NCBI RefSeq assembly: GCF_030272615.1
Contig: NC_081406.1
Span: 170,047,361 to 170,111,360 of the forward strand
From: Cryptomeria japonica
Taxonomy: Eukaryota > Streptophyta > Pinopsida > Cupressales > Cupressaceae
DNA length: 64,000 nt
Direction of reading: 5' to 3'
The notes beneath the pieces were generated by a model, which had not been told where the DNA came from, ran no database searches, and saw nothing but the letters and a program-made list of their open reading frames with translations. Shown here piece by piece: positions 44,674-56,542 of the stretch. Position 1 is the stretch's first letter. Each line of letters begins with the position of its first letter. The position numbers were made by a program, and so were the translations under genes.

Positions 44674-46969
44674 TGATGCAGGAGAATCCACGGTCTATGA
44701 GCAATCTTGCATCAACCAAAAACATTTCCTTTTAGTTTAGTTCATTGTGCAATTTTTTATGTTCTTACCGGTTAGTACCGGTAGTTGCTTGTTTTTTGTT
44801 GCAAATCCTATTTTCAGTTTCTAGGCTGTTAGGGCTTCAAATTTCCAAATAATTTCAAGTACCCTATTATTAAAAATGGTGTTCACTTCATAGAAATGAC
44901 ACATAATGGATGATTAATGATTTGAACAACTAGAGTAAAGGAGGATATGAATAAATTAATTCCAATGGACCCCATGAAAGACTATTTTTTTTTATCTGTA
45001 GAAAAGATGATATGAACAGAGAATTAACATGAATGAAACATGAAAATATAAGAAATACTCATTTCATAAAATCAAACTTCCAAGCTCTAGTAAAAATATT
45101 AGATCTATACAATTTGTTTTTGGCTGTAGACCATACAAAACACCATAAGAAGGCTGAAAAGCCTGTTATTTCAACCTGTATGAAAGAAGATGTCGACTTG
45201 GAATGAAAATGTATGCAAATATCAAATATGATGAAGACCCATTTTAGAAGTGGATGTTTCCTACCACCACAAATAAATTCAGATTCGTATCTAAAGTTTA
45301 AGGTAGCTGACCAAACAAAAACCCAAAAGATAGCTTAAAGCAAGGTTATTGATTAACTAGTTTGCATATTAATTTCAAAGGGTTTTATTAATTTTAATGT
45401 AAAATGGTGACTTTTCACCCCAAAAGGGGTATGGTGCCCATTCAACCACATATATAAGTGGTTAAAAAATGTAGATATGATGAGGGGAGTCATAAGAACA
45501 ACATAATGTTGTAAGGATTGAATATCATTTTGTATTAGAGAAGTCTATAGGAAGAAGAAGTATCATTTTGTGCAAGCAATTATAATGAAGTATTTAAAAG
45601 TGTAGCTTATGTATGCAATTATTTCCTGAAGATTAATATACAACTTTCACTGTCTCTTTTTCCAAATATTGTGTGCACTTTTGTGTTGATGAGTTTTCTT
45701 TGTCCTCTTGATAAATCTGTTTATAGATTTTCTATGATGTGAATCACATGTTGCATTAGGTGAAATATTGAGTTCTTATTGTTTTTGTAACACATATTGA
45801 AGCTTCACAGTTGATGAGAAATTGTCTCTTGAGTTGATAAGATATTCTGTCTACAAAGTGTCATATATATCCCTGGATAGAGGCAATGGTCTGTTATTGA
45901 TTTTTCAAGGTTTTGATCTATATGCATTCAAGGTCCTTGATAGAAAAACATTCTTCCCAAATCCTATATGAAGTGATCTATGCAGATGTCTTATAGGCCC
46001 AGAAAGCAATCTCATTTTCAATATACATTCACAATCATTTCTTTTCAAAGCATTCAGTTAAAGTGCATAAAGAATAATTGCAAACAACAATTTGCTAGTT
46101 TGTAATTTGCTAAATGGCTTAAATCCACTTTAAATAATCTCTTTTGTGCTTGAGAGTGTGAGGTACACCCACCTAGGTTTAGTGGAGCCTAAAGTGCAGA
46201 GGGATTTAGTCTTTAACTATCCCTATTCATTGGCCAAGGCTGATTGGACTGCTTGAGGATTTGGCATGTCTTTGGGTTTTCCAATCTGTGGTTTTGGGAA
46301 CCAACAGGCTGGTATGTGTGCTTAATTCCACATTTTTAGTCCATTTGGGTTCTTTTCCGGTCAGTTATTGCTTTTGGTTGGCTGCTTCTAGGTTTCGAGA
46401 CAGTTCTTGTGCTTACCAGTTAACTTTCCTTCTTTACCAGAGCGATTCTTGGTGTGTGGATCTATTTTGGGTCTTGTCTGATGTACTTTGGCATGTGGCC
46501 GACCTTCTTGTTGAGCCACACTTCTTGGTTGTTATTTTTCGAAAGGATTTCTTTAATTCTTGGGGTCGACCTAGTTACAAGTTTCATTTTCCTGCATTGG
46601 TAATTGTAATCTTTTGAGGTCGGCCCATATATGTTCCGATGGGTATAAATATGTTATTATGTAATCATTTGTAGGGGAAGAGGAAGTAGAACTGAGAACA
46701 AGGATTTAGATTTGCATTTAGTGATCCAGTTGACTTTTAGAGTCTCGGTTGGATTGTATATGGCTTGAGGCCTGCATGTAACCGGTTAACTATCGGATGT
46801 TCTATGATGATTATATGATGATAACCGGATGGTTGTCGGAAGTTCTAAAGCAATAATATGATCTATTTGTGTAATCTTGTTATATTTTCTTGTTTCCTTT
46901 TTTGTGTTACTCTTGCTACATAAGTCGGTCAACTCTCTTTTGAGGATTTCATCGGTTATGGATGTATCA
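44674..46969 (+). repeat. 3' LTR of C, interrupted by E
   Basis: Begins TGATGCAGGAGAATCC and ends GGATGTATCA. Removing E (44829-46306) and one GGCTG leaves about 813 bp. Confidence 0.9.
44829..46306 (+). repeat. E: solo LTR inside the 3' LTR of C
   Basis: About 1.48 kb of non-coding sequence starting TTAGGGCTTC and ending GGGAACCAACA, flanked by GGCTG on both sides (44824-44828, 46307-46311). If it begins TG at 44827 the duplication is shortened, so the left limit is uncertain by 2 bp. Its last 150 bp resemble the end of the N LTR (gene-poor block with GATTGG and a GGGTTT...GGGAACAACA end), suggesting a related family. Confidence 0.75.
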
Positions 46970-47412
46970 CTACCCTTGCTACTATCTGGCAAGGAGTTTG
47001 TTTTATGCACACTAATCATGATGAGGGTGGGGGAGGTTCCATTTTGGGTCTTGCTCCCTAGATAGCGAAAAAAATTGTGGCATCTAGTTCTGATCCCAAC
47101 AATCGTTGTGTCTGGACCATTGTGCTTATCAATGACGTCCTTGTTGGATTTTGTTCTATTTATGCTCCCAACTCCCCTATTGATAAAATTGTGTTCTAGG
47201 ATTGGCTTAGAGTTCACCTCCCTAATTCACAATGGGTTCTTGGAGGCGACTTTAACATGGTTGAGCACCCATTAGATCATAGTTGGAATAGTTGTTCCTG
47301 CTTATCCCAATTTTAATTTGAATTGTGGACCTTAGCTTGCAACTCCCTTTGAGTGCACGATCCTCTATTGGGTAAATCCAACTCCCATATGCCTCCATGG
47401 TACACATGGAAC
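46970..47412 (+). pseudogene. LINE L ORF2: endonuclease core
   Basis: Reads TLATIWQGVCFMHTNHDEGG, CVWTIVLINDVLVGFCSIYA, then the catalytic LGGDFNMVEHPLD and FELWTLACNSL. This matches the APE-type endonuclease that nicks the target in L1 retrotransposition. A few stops are present. It is cut by T2 after TW-N. Confidence 0.88.
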
Positions 47413-47550
47413 TATTGGTAGTGGGCCAGCGTCCCTTGTGGGGATTCCCAACATGGTTTAACAGCCTCCTGTGGATTCTATAAGTCTAGTGGTTATATCG
47501 GGCATTGACAGGTCGATATTTTGGTGCAATGACAACCCTAGCTTGTAACA
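47413..47550 (+). repeat. T2: solo LTR of the TRIM family of T1
   Basis: 138 bp starting TATTGG (TG changed to TA) and ending TTGTAACA, with the same core blocks as T1: CATGGTTTAAC, GGATTCTATAAGTCTAGTGG, GGGCATT and TTTTGGTGCAA. Perfect 5-bp duplication GGAAC at 47408-47412 and 47551-47555. Removing it joins the LINE as PWYTWNNCHE in frame. Confidence 0.85.
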
Positions 47551-47555
47551 GGAAC

Positions 47556-48018
47556 AACTGTCATGAAGTCTTATTAAGAAAAATGAGTCCACTAGACCAT
47601 TTTTACATCTCTCCCAATGTCTCAATTTGACCCCATGATGGTCGCCTTGTGAGTCTAGACCTTGCAGCCACACTTTATGATCACTTCTTCATTTTTATCA
47701 CTCTTGATCTTTCCAACCACACTACCCTCCCAAATGATCTACCCTTTAAACTCAATATGTCACATCTTAAAACCTAGGATTGTATTGATGGTTTACTTGC
47801 TACTTGGAACACTGAGCCTAAACCTCAACAAGATAGGTGGATCAGCTGGTGGGAAAGAACCATTGCTAGATGCACTTCTTTTCTCTATAACTATGGTAGA
47901 AGAGTTGATGCGAGAAGATGATGACTTGAAAAATCCCTCAAAGGCTAGCTTGAACACGATCGTTCTCTCCTTGCTTTACATCCAGAAAACATTATTGTTC
48001 AACAATCAAATGTGATGG
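47556..48018 (+). pseudogene. LINE L ORF2: region between endonuclease and RT
   Basis: Reads SPLDHFYISPNVSQFDPM (end of endonuclease), then LDLSNHTTLPNDLPFKLN, QDRWISWWERTIARC and LLALHPENIIVQQSNVM. Frame changes occur near 47650 and 47930. It is cut by S3 in the last motif; the frame continues at 49126 with SIQRMLFENWLLTK. Confidence 0.85.
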
Positions 48019-49120
48019 ACTTGTAAAGCACTGAGAGGGGGGGTGAATCAGTGACACCAAAAACAAAACTACTTTAAACACTGACTAGTAGAAATACTTA
48101 ATAAGTTTGTTAAACAATATGCATGCAATCTAAAATAAGATAACAACATTCACAATAAGTATAACATTCACCATAACACAAGCGTTTATACGTGGAAAAC
48201 CCAAATAGGTAAAAACCACGATGAGATGGGACTCACAAGTTAACTATTTGCAGTAATAGATAGTTGACCTGTTAAGGTCTACAAAGTGCTTTGCTGGGAG
48301 CGAATCCTGTTAAAGATCCCAAAGCTTAGTTAAAAGCTATACCCTGTAAAAGGTAGTACCGTGTAAGGAGTAACCTTGGTGGAGGATTTTTTAATCCAAA
48401 CTAATGGATCACTTGGTTAGAGGATGTGTACAATGAAGCTTGTTAGAGCTTACCCGATTAGGGGATTTGATTGTTGCAATGATTAGAAAACAACAGGTAG
48501 TGTGATCTAGTAATAGCACAACTTGCTTGGATAGATCCTCTTCCGTGCCCTCAACACTTCTTTACCATCATACTCTGCAACTTAATACTTTTTCCTTTAC
48601 ACATAACATATCTCCTTTGCTCATACAAAATAATTCATTGTGATGTCAATATATAGACATTTAGAATTCATGTCGGCCTCTAGAAATCATATCACAATTA
48701 CCTAGGTGCAGTGTATCTGGTCAAACAATCATAACGCATCACAAAAATACTGCCAAAACTTGTCGGTAAGGATAACTCATCACAACTAGTGATAACTCAT
48801 CCCATAATCAATGAATATCGGTTGGAACAATCAATACCGGTTGGAGTTAAACATATAAATCATTCATCCTTTGATGCTCCTTTGATAATCTTCATTGGAT
48901 CTTCATGTTGATGTCATGATAAGTATAATCAATGGTTGTCTCCATGCATATACCAGTTGTCACCATGTACCAGTTAGATATAAACCTCTAGAGTACCGAT
49001 TGTAGAATAAACAACTTTGAAGTCATACCGGTAGACAATATGGACATATGTGTGTGTATGTGTTTCATCAATGACAACATATGATGAAGTTAATCATTAC
49101 AATCATCATCAAGCCAACAA
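48019..49120 (-). repeat. S3: minus-strand copia-type solo LTR
   Basis: On the minus strand it runs TTGTTGGCTTGATGATG to GTGCTTTACAAGT, with the CTGATTCACCCCCCC block near its end as in B. No internal coding is present. Flanks GATGG (48014-48018) and GATGT (49121-49125) form a duplication with one change; joining there restores the LINE frame. Confidence 0.8.
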
Positions 49121-51556
49121 GATGTCAATACAGAGAATGCTCTTTGAAAATTGGTTGCTTACAAAGGTAAAGGAGCTCAAGTGTGTGTCTGTCTTTAGTG
49201 GATAAAAGAAGGGGATCGTGGGTCCAAGTTTTTCTTTCAATATCTGCAACATAAGCACAAAATAGAGTATATTTCTACTTTTAAAGCTACTAATGGTTCC
49301 ATTCCGAATAGCAATGATGTCATTTTGAATACATTCTATGAACCTTTCAAAAACCTTTTTAGAGATGATTATGTTGGTGATTATCTTCTTCCTATCCTTG
49401 AGGAGAGTGTGGCTGGTTGTATCCCTCAAAAAGTTGATCCTAAGTATACTAATTTCCATGACCACTATCTCTCTATTGAAGAGATTGATGATCCCCTTCA
49501 GTGTATGGCAATGGAAAAGAGCCCTGGCATTGATGGCTTACCAATTAAGTTCTATAAATATCTTTGGCCTCATATTAGAGGTGACTTTTATAATGTTTAT
49601 CTTGAAGGAATTGAACTAGATCCTTGGGCCCTATTATTAATCAAGGATTGATAAAACTAATTCCCAAAGGAAATGATGAAGACAATGTTAATGGATGGCA
49701 TCCTATTACTCTCCTTAATACTTCCTACAAAATCATTGCTAAAGCTCTTGCTTGTAGAGTTAAACAGATCACCCGACATTCTTCGGCCTGAGAAAATTGG
49801 TTTCCTTGGAGGAAGATTCATCCTTGATAAATTAGATCTTGCTCGGGAAATTGTAGAATGGGCACAATAAAGTACTCAAGATTCTCTTATTGTCAAGCTT
49901 GACTTTGACAAAGCTTATGATCGAATTTGTTGGCCAATGCTCATTTTCAAAATGCTCAAATGGTTTGGTTTTGGTCCCAACCTTTGCAAACAAATCAATA
50001 TGCTATTTGTTGATGCCAATGCTAAAGCTGTTGTGAATGGATCTCTTTCTCCATAATTCCCTTTATAGAAGTCCATCCGCTAAGGCTACCCCCTTGCTCC
50101 ATTTTTGTTTGTCCTTGTTGTTGATGCTCTAGGCTATCTTTTTCAGCATGCTCTCTCTACAAAACTTATTCATGGCATTTCGTTGCCAAGTAATATTAAG
50201 GCTCTCAAATCTCATTTCGTTGATGATAGCATGTTGTTTATACATAACTCACCTAATGAGGTAACTCATATTCTTGACATTTTGGAGCTCTTTTGTACCA
50301 TTTCTGGTTCTAGATTGGCCATGCATAAAACTGAATTCATTATAGTACGTCCTAGCCCCCAACCACCTTGGATTCCTAGTGACTGAAAAGAAGTGAAGCA
50401 TGGGTCTATCACCAGATATTTAGGGATCCCATTTGGCATAGGGGACTCCCTTAAAGATATGTGGAGGTGGTTTATTTTTAAACTAAAGAAAAAATTCATG
50501 AATTGGATCAATCGATTCCTTTCTATGATTGGTAGAATACAAGTGGCTAATAAAATCCTTTTGGATAGCCACATTTATATATCCTCCTATCGGTTTCCTT
50601 CTAAGAGCTACTATAAACAATTGAATCAATTGATAAGGAGTTTCCTTTGGGCTAAGTGGGAGAATGAGAGAGGACTCAATATGACTTCTTGGTCTCACTA
50701 TATCTAGCAAAAAGATAGAGGGGGTTTAGAAATTATTGATCTATATACCCAAGGCATATGTCTTACCATTAAGTGGATTGTTAGAGCCTTGGATGGAGAG
50801 GACCCTTGGAAGAGATTGGTTTGATACCGTATCTAATCTGCTACAGCTGGGAGATCATGGAATTTAGTCAATTGGCAAAGCAAACTGCTTCTTGCACCTT
50901 TTTAAAAAAACTCTTGGGTCTACTCCTTTCAACTCTATCTAGTTTGCTTGGAAAATTATATCTAGTAATCTAACCTAGTTTGACCAATCCATGAGTCATG
51001 GTCTAAGCTTTGTATTTTCTTCCATTTGGTGGAACCATCTAATTCAACAAGATAGGAAACATCTTGGTTGCATTAAAATTTTCAAGGGGAAATGTCTCTT
51101 TAAGAAAGGAATTCAAATCTTTCGTGATTTGTGGGACCCTACCAATTTCAGTTGGTTATCTTGGGAGCAGTTAAATGACCTTTTCAATTTGTCATCCTCA
51201 GACAAGTATCCTCTCTTGAATATACAAAAGATGGTGACCCCTAAGTTGATCTGTTTGTTATCTATCCCTTGCCACAGAAACTTCCTTAAGGACTGGAAAT
51301 GACCTAACATGCGAAGTATTCAGAACTTTCCTCTTAAAATCATCTATAGATAGCTTCTTCCTACTATTTCCTTGGCGCCAAGACTCAATGTTAAATGGAA
51401 ATGCAACCTTAGTGAATCACAATGGAATAAACTGAGCTTTCAGATCTGGAAGTCAAAAGTTGATGCTCAATCTTAATTAATTGCTTGGAAAGTGCTTCAT
51501 ACTAAGTTACCTATCATTGATCATCTCTCTTTTATCTTCCCACCCTTGGTGTGTCC
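49121..51556 (+). pseudogene. LINE L ORF2: reverse transcriptase
   Basis: Motifs in order: MLFENWLLTKVKELK, WIKEGDRGSKFFFQYL, FYEPFKNLF, MEKSPGIDGLPIKFYK (RT block), SLTLTKLMIEF, FVDDSMLFIH (catalytic centre near 50218; plant L1s normally have F/Y-A-D-D, so Ala to Val), SITRYLGIPFG, RIQVANKILL, IRSFLWAKWENER, GGLEIIDLYTQG and AWKVLHTKLPIIDHL. Many stops and frame changes are present. It runs into the zf-RVT domain and is cut by D at CPF. Confidence 0.92.
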
Positions 51557-51561
51557 TTTTT
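51557..51561. repeat. Target-site duplication of D (left)
   Basis: TTTTT, repeated at 59416-59420. It is low-complexity but fits the clean LTR ends and restores the LINE frame. Confidence 0.8.
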
Positions 51562-53150
51562 TGATGGGATGGGGTTTGGGATAGACTAGCCTAGTCTATG
51601 CTCTTGGATCCTTTCCTTGGATCACCTGGTGTTCTCTACACACCCTAGGGTCTCTAGGACTTCCCTTTGCTTGAGGAATCCCCTGACCTTGCCCAATCCA
51701 CCCACCAATGAGTTGCAATGTTGCTCCTAAGGTCTCACCTACTCATGAGACTCAAAACCCCTTACTATGGCTAATAAGGGCTAATCTTGTTCCACAATTT
51801 TCAAGGTCTTAGAAAGGTTAAATTAGGTCTTAAACCATGTTTTACATCCCTCCATGTGCCCCCAAGAAGTTGCTACCTTCATCCTTTCTACCGATTTCAC
51901 TATTTTGTGTTTTTGCTTACAAAACAAGGCTACAAGGATTAGGACCAATTAGGCCTCCTACCCGGTTCTTTAGGGATTTTTCTCACAAATGATGCATACA
52001 CAACCCAAACTCCCAAAATGGACTGCCAATAAATTGGCAACGGCTCAAGGATTTTCTAGGTTTTGGGCCTCCAAGTGGTCGTACAGTGCCTAGGGTGAAT
52101 TTTTGGCATTTTTAAGGGTTTTGTGAGGGTTTTGTGGTCTGTCTAGGTCACAGTGAAGGTTTTGTGTTTTAGCCACCTTTTTTGGATTGGTGGAGGCTCC
52201 CCCTTCACACCAATGATGCTTCTAACACTCCTCTACACCTCCTCCAAAGGATGTACTCTCCTCTATCCAACCTTGTTCTCCAAGACCTCTACAATCTAAC
52301 ATCTCCTAACCGGGCACTGTCCAGTCTCGCCTAGGAGTGGGTATTTGCTTGGCCTTCGTACATTTTTAAGGGCCCTTCTTGTTTAGTAGTATGGTACAAG
52401 GTCTAAACTCTCATTCCCCATGGTTTCATGGTGGTTCCACAATGGGGAATGGAGTTATGCAGCCATTTACACAATCTTGTCCAAAACTGGACAGTAAGAA
52501 GACAGTTTACAAACTATTTACAAACACACTCAATCTGCTAGTAAAAACCTAAGCTAATTGCTTGAAATTAAAGTATTTACACCATGAAAAACATTCCACA
52601 TAGTTTTGGATGTTTCTCAATCCATTAACTTGCTTGGTTGTTTCATTCAAACCGATCGATAACAATTTTACAGTCTCAGCCTGGTCTTTTTGCTTAGGTT
52701 GTACAATATCTGACATCCAACCCACTGATTTAGGGTTTGAAAATACTAATACCACCTTTTCCTTGGTCGATGTTCCAAAATTAGGGCTCTCCATGCACAA
52801 CAAGGGTCTATGACCATTTTGGGTGGAAAAGTTACTTGACAACTTTTAAAAGTTGTCATGCAACTTTTGCATCTTTTGAGAAACTTTGCCATTGTTGCTT
52901 TTCATGACTCCTAAGCCTATTTTGGGCTATCCTAAGGACATCAACATGCCAATAATTCCTAACACACACTCTAGGCACACTCAACCTCTCCTGCACAATA
53001 AATCACAACAAACTCACTAAGGACCTAAACTAGGACCTAGTCTAGCACACATGAGCTCATGGCTCTTATTCATGTACAATGGCTTCTAAAGAAGAATAAT
53101 ACCAACAAAACAAAGAAAGAGAAGGAGTTTGGAAGGGTGCTCCTACACCA
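51562..53150 (-). repeat. 3' LTR of D (left copy)
   Basis: 1589 bp. On the minus strand it runs TGGTGTAGGAGC to CCCATCA. Same length as the right copy. Confidence 0.95.
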
Positions 53151-53162
53151 TACTCCCCCTCT
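53151..53162 (-). other. Purine tract of D
   Basis: On the minus strand AGAGGGGGAGTA directly precedes the LTR. Confidence 0.88.
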
Positions 53163-54290
53163 ACACACAATTAAGAAATAGAAGAAGAGATGAGAGCTGG
53201 GTCTATTCCAAGTGTCTTGAACCTGCTCTCCTCCACCCAAGTTGCTCTGACTTGGGTTGTCCTGCCCACTTCACCAAGTGTTCCATGTAGACCTTGTGTC
53301 TGATGGACTTCTTCACTCTTTCTTCCAAGATCTCTTTTTCTATAGGCTTCTTCACTTGTGGTAAGACATTAACATCAAGGTCCTGCAGTACCTTGGCTTG
53401 GTTCTCAGTCTGCCCTGCTATGTCACCCTTGTACATGATCAAGTCAGCTACATTAAAGACTGGTGATATAGCTAAATCTGGAGGCAGGTCAACTTTATAG
53501 ACATTCTTACCATATTGTGATAGGATTCTACAAGGTCCTACCCTTCTCATCTGCAATTTGGTAGGCTTACCACCTTGCATCCTAGCTTTGCTCAAATGGA
53601 CCATCACATAGTCACCCACCTTGAACTAAACTTCTCTCCTTTTCTCATCCACTTTGGCTTTTAGTTTTTTAGTGGATTCAAGGATGGCCTTCTTAACCTA
53701 CTCTTGAACTTCCTTGATGGTTTGAGTGAAGTCTTCTGCTTGCCCACTCTTCATTTCCAAACTACCAAGGTCTCTCAACTCACATACTCCTCTTGGATGT
53801 TTGTCATACACCACCTCAAAAGGACTTCTACCAGTGGTTCTATTCACACTATCATTATATGCATACTCTACTTGAGAAATGATTAGGTCCCATGTTTGGC
53901 CATACTCCTTAGTTAAACACCTCAACAAGTTACCTAACACCTTATTGATGACTTCAGTTTGACCATCTGTTTGTGGATGGTAAGCTGAGCTAAATGACAA
54001 GTTAGTTCCTAGTCTCCTCCATAATGTTTGCCAAAAATGACCCATGAACTTGTTGTCCCTGTCTGAAACAATGCTTAAAGGGAGTCCATGAATCCTAACA
54101 ATCTCTTTGAAGAAGAGATGTGCAACATAGCTTGCATCATGTGTAGTCTTACATGGGATAAAATGACTCATCTTGGAAAATCTATCTACTACCACATAGA
54201 TGTTGTCCATACCTATTTTTTTCTTGGGAAGTCCTACTACAAATTCCATGCTTATACATTCCCAAGGTCTATTAGGGACTGGTAATGGTT
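53163..54290 (-). pseudogene. D integrase and chromodomain-like end
   Basis: The minus strand shows the integrase core MEFVVGLPKK (the usual SMDF first catalytic Asp reads Glu), YVVVDRFSKMSHFIP, SDRDNKFMGHFW (second Asp) and SAYHPQTDGQTEVINK (Glu). Then come EYAYNDSVNRTTGRSPFEVVY, GDYVMVHLSK and a C-terminal EILEERVKKSIRHKVYMEHL with VKWAGQP, matching a chromodomain. Chromodomains direct integration to marked chromatin. TAG stops occur after KEVQE and REV; the end of the chromodomain has a frame change. Confidence 0.92.
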
Positions 54291-55107
54291 GTTATAAACC
54301 GACATTGCTTGATCCACCTTTGGCTCTTTGGCATACACCACACTATTCTACATATCTTTTCACATCCCTTGGCAACTTTGGCCAATAGTAGTACCTCTGT
54401 ACTAATTCCAAGGTTTTTTTGACTCCAAAGTGTCCACTTGAATTGCCATTATGTTTCTCTTGGATGAGGTTCTCCCTCATGGATCCTCTTGGTACACACA
54501 ACTGATTACATTTGAACAAGAGACCATTTTGGAGAGTGTAATCTGCATACTCACCATGGAAATGGTTCTCAAAATCTTTGCAAACCTTGTAGGTTGTTGA
54601 GAAGTCTTCATCTCCTTCATAGAGGTCTTTTAAACCTTCTATTCCTATGCTCTACAACTATAACTCTTGAACTATCAACAACTTCCTGCTCAATGCATCT
54701 GCCACCCTATTAAGTTGCCCCTTCTTATGCTTGATGGTGAAGGTGAAGGATTGGAGGTATTCCATCCATTTCAGATGCCTATTGCTTAGCTTCTCTTGAG
54801 TGTTTAATTAACTCAATGCCTGATTGTTTGTGAACACTACAAATTCTTTTGAAAGTAGGTAATGCCTCCATTTCTTTAGAGACTGCACTAATGCATGCAA
54901 CTCTAGGTCATAAGTTGAGTACTTCTTCTTTGCTTCATTAAGCTTCTCACTGAAAAATGCCACAGGTCTTCCCTCTTGACTCAACACACCACCTACTGCA
55001 ATTCCACTTGCATCACACTCCAAAGTGAATAGCTTATCAAATGTAGGTAGGAGAAGGATAGGTTTTGTGGCTACTTCTTGTTTCAACAATTGAAATGCTT
55101 TGTCTGC
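54291..55107 (-). pseudogene. D RNase H and integrase zinc domain
   Basis: RNase H: LLLPTFDKLFTLECDASGIA (first Asp), FFSEKLNEAKKKYSTYDLEL, LKKWRHYLL, FTNNQAL, and IKHKKGQLNRVADALSR. The integrase zinc domain follows with GHFGVKKTLELVQRYYYWP and YVE-CGVCQRAKG. Five or more stops lie in frame, several TAG. Confidence 0.9.
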
Positions 55108-55912
55108 CTACTCAGTCCATTCAAACTTAGTTTTAAGACCTCCTTTTATGGTGTCAAGCACTGGTGCACATATGCAACTGAAGTTCCTCACAAATTTCCT
55201 ATAGAATTGAGCTAATCCATGGAAACTCCTTACCTCAGTCCCTATTTTAGGTGCAGGCCAATTCAAGATTGCCTCCACTTTTCTTGGATCCATCTTCAAG
55301 GTTCTTTTAGACACCACAAATCCTAGGTAAACCAGCTCTTGCTTCAAGAAGTCACACTTCTCTAGGTTGATGGATAACTTCTCCTCATGCAACCTTTCTA
55401 AAACTAACCTCAAATGCTCAAGGTGCTCTTCCTTGGTTTTGCTATAGATGAGAATGTCATCTAGGTACACTACCACAAATCTACCTGTGAAATCCTTCAA
55501 CACCTCATTCATCAACCTCATGAAGGTGCTTGGGGAATCAGTAAGCCCAAATGGCATCACAAGCCACTCATACAATCCCTCTGTGGTCTTGAAAGCAGTC
55601 TTCCACTCATCACCCTCCTTAATTCTTATCTAGTGATAGCCACTTTTAAGGTCTAGCTTGGTAAAATACATAGCCCCTCCTAAATAGTCCATTAGATCCT
55701 CTATTCTAGGAATAGGAAACCTATACCTTATGGTAATCCTATTGATTTCTCTTGAGTCAGTGCATAGTCTCCACTTACCTCCTTTTTTTGATGCTAGCAC
55801 TACCGGGACTGCACATGGGCTGATGCTCTTCTTAATCAGTCCTTGTCCCAACAACTCCTACACTTGCCTTGCTACTTCCTTATTCTGATCAGGTGTGAGC
55901 TTATATGCAACC
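55108..55912 (-). pseudogene. D reverse transcriptase
   Basis: RT motifs: [46 protein letters not shown] (followed by TAG where the family has Gln), [20 protein letters not shown], catalytic [11 protein letters not shown] (about 55448-55478), YLGFVVSK and [19 protein letters not shown]. One frame from 55854 downwards, with stops at 55630 and 55108. It copies the element RNA into DNA; it is inactive because of nonsense changes. Confidence 0.94.
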
Positions 55913-56542
55913 TTATTTAGGTAAGGATGCACCAGCAACAAAGTCTATTTGATGACTTATAGACCTTCCTGGTGGGAGTGTTGCAGGTGCTCCATCACTC
56001 ACTATGTCCTTATACTCTTGCAACATGTGCTTCACCTCCTTGGGTATCTCTATCAGCAACTTGTCTGCTTTCTCCTTTGGCTTCACAAAGATGGCACACT
56101 TCACTATCTCCTCCTCATGTAGCAAATTTAAGAACTCTTTACCAGTAGCCATTAAAACACTAGGTGTTTTTGAAGTGCCCTCTTCATCCTCTGTCAAAGA
56201 CTGAATCTTGAAGGTCTTACTGTCCTTCTTAAATGATATGGAGTTCTCCTCTCTGTCATAGATCACCATCCTATCAAATTGCCAGGGTCTTCCTAGCAAT
56301 AAGTGACATGCATCCATAGGTAACACATCACAAAGGATCTTATCCTTGTATCCTCCAATAGAAAATTCTACCCAAGTTTGCTCATTGACTAGCACACTCT
56401 ATCCTTTGTTCAACCAAGTCACCTTGTAAGGATTGGTGTGGGGTATTCTTGTGAGTTTCAACTTCCTAACTACCTCTTCTGAGATGATGTTGTCAGTTGA
56501 GCTTGTATCAACTATCACCTTGCACACTTTACCAAGAACTTT
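55913..56542 (-). pseudogene. D protease
   Basis: Retropepsin site reads VCKVIVDTSSTDNIISEEVV (D-T-S, Gly changed to Ser), then WVEFSIGGYKDKILCDVLPM, LLLGRPWQFDRMV and a linker to HQIDFVAGASLP, the start of RT. A stop lies before LVNEQTWV and a frame change at about 55913 leads into RT. Confidence 0.9.

Larger units (their letters stand above)
40587..46969 (+). mobile_element. C: non-autonomous Ty3/gypsy element with gag and protease only
   Basis: LTRs of about 813 bp (intact form TGATGCAGGA to TGCATCA) flank a 3.3-kb interior with a decayed initiator-Met primer site, gag with zinc knuckle, and protease. No RT, RNase H or integrase motif is seen between the protease (44097) and the 3' LTR (44674). 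The 3' LTR is interrupted by solo LTR E. Insertion into the LINE endonuclease is marked by CTATC/CTACC. Confidence 0.85.
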
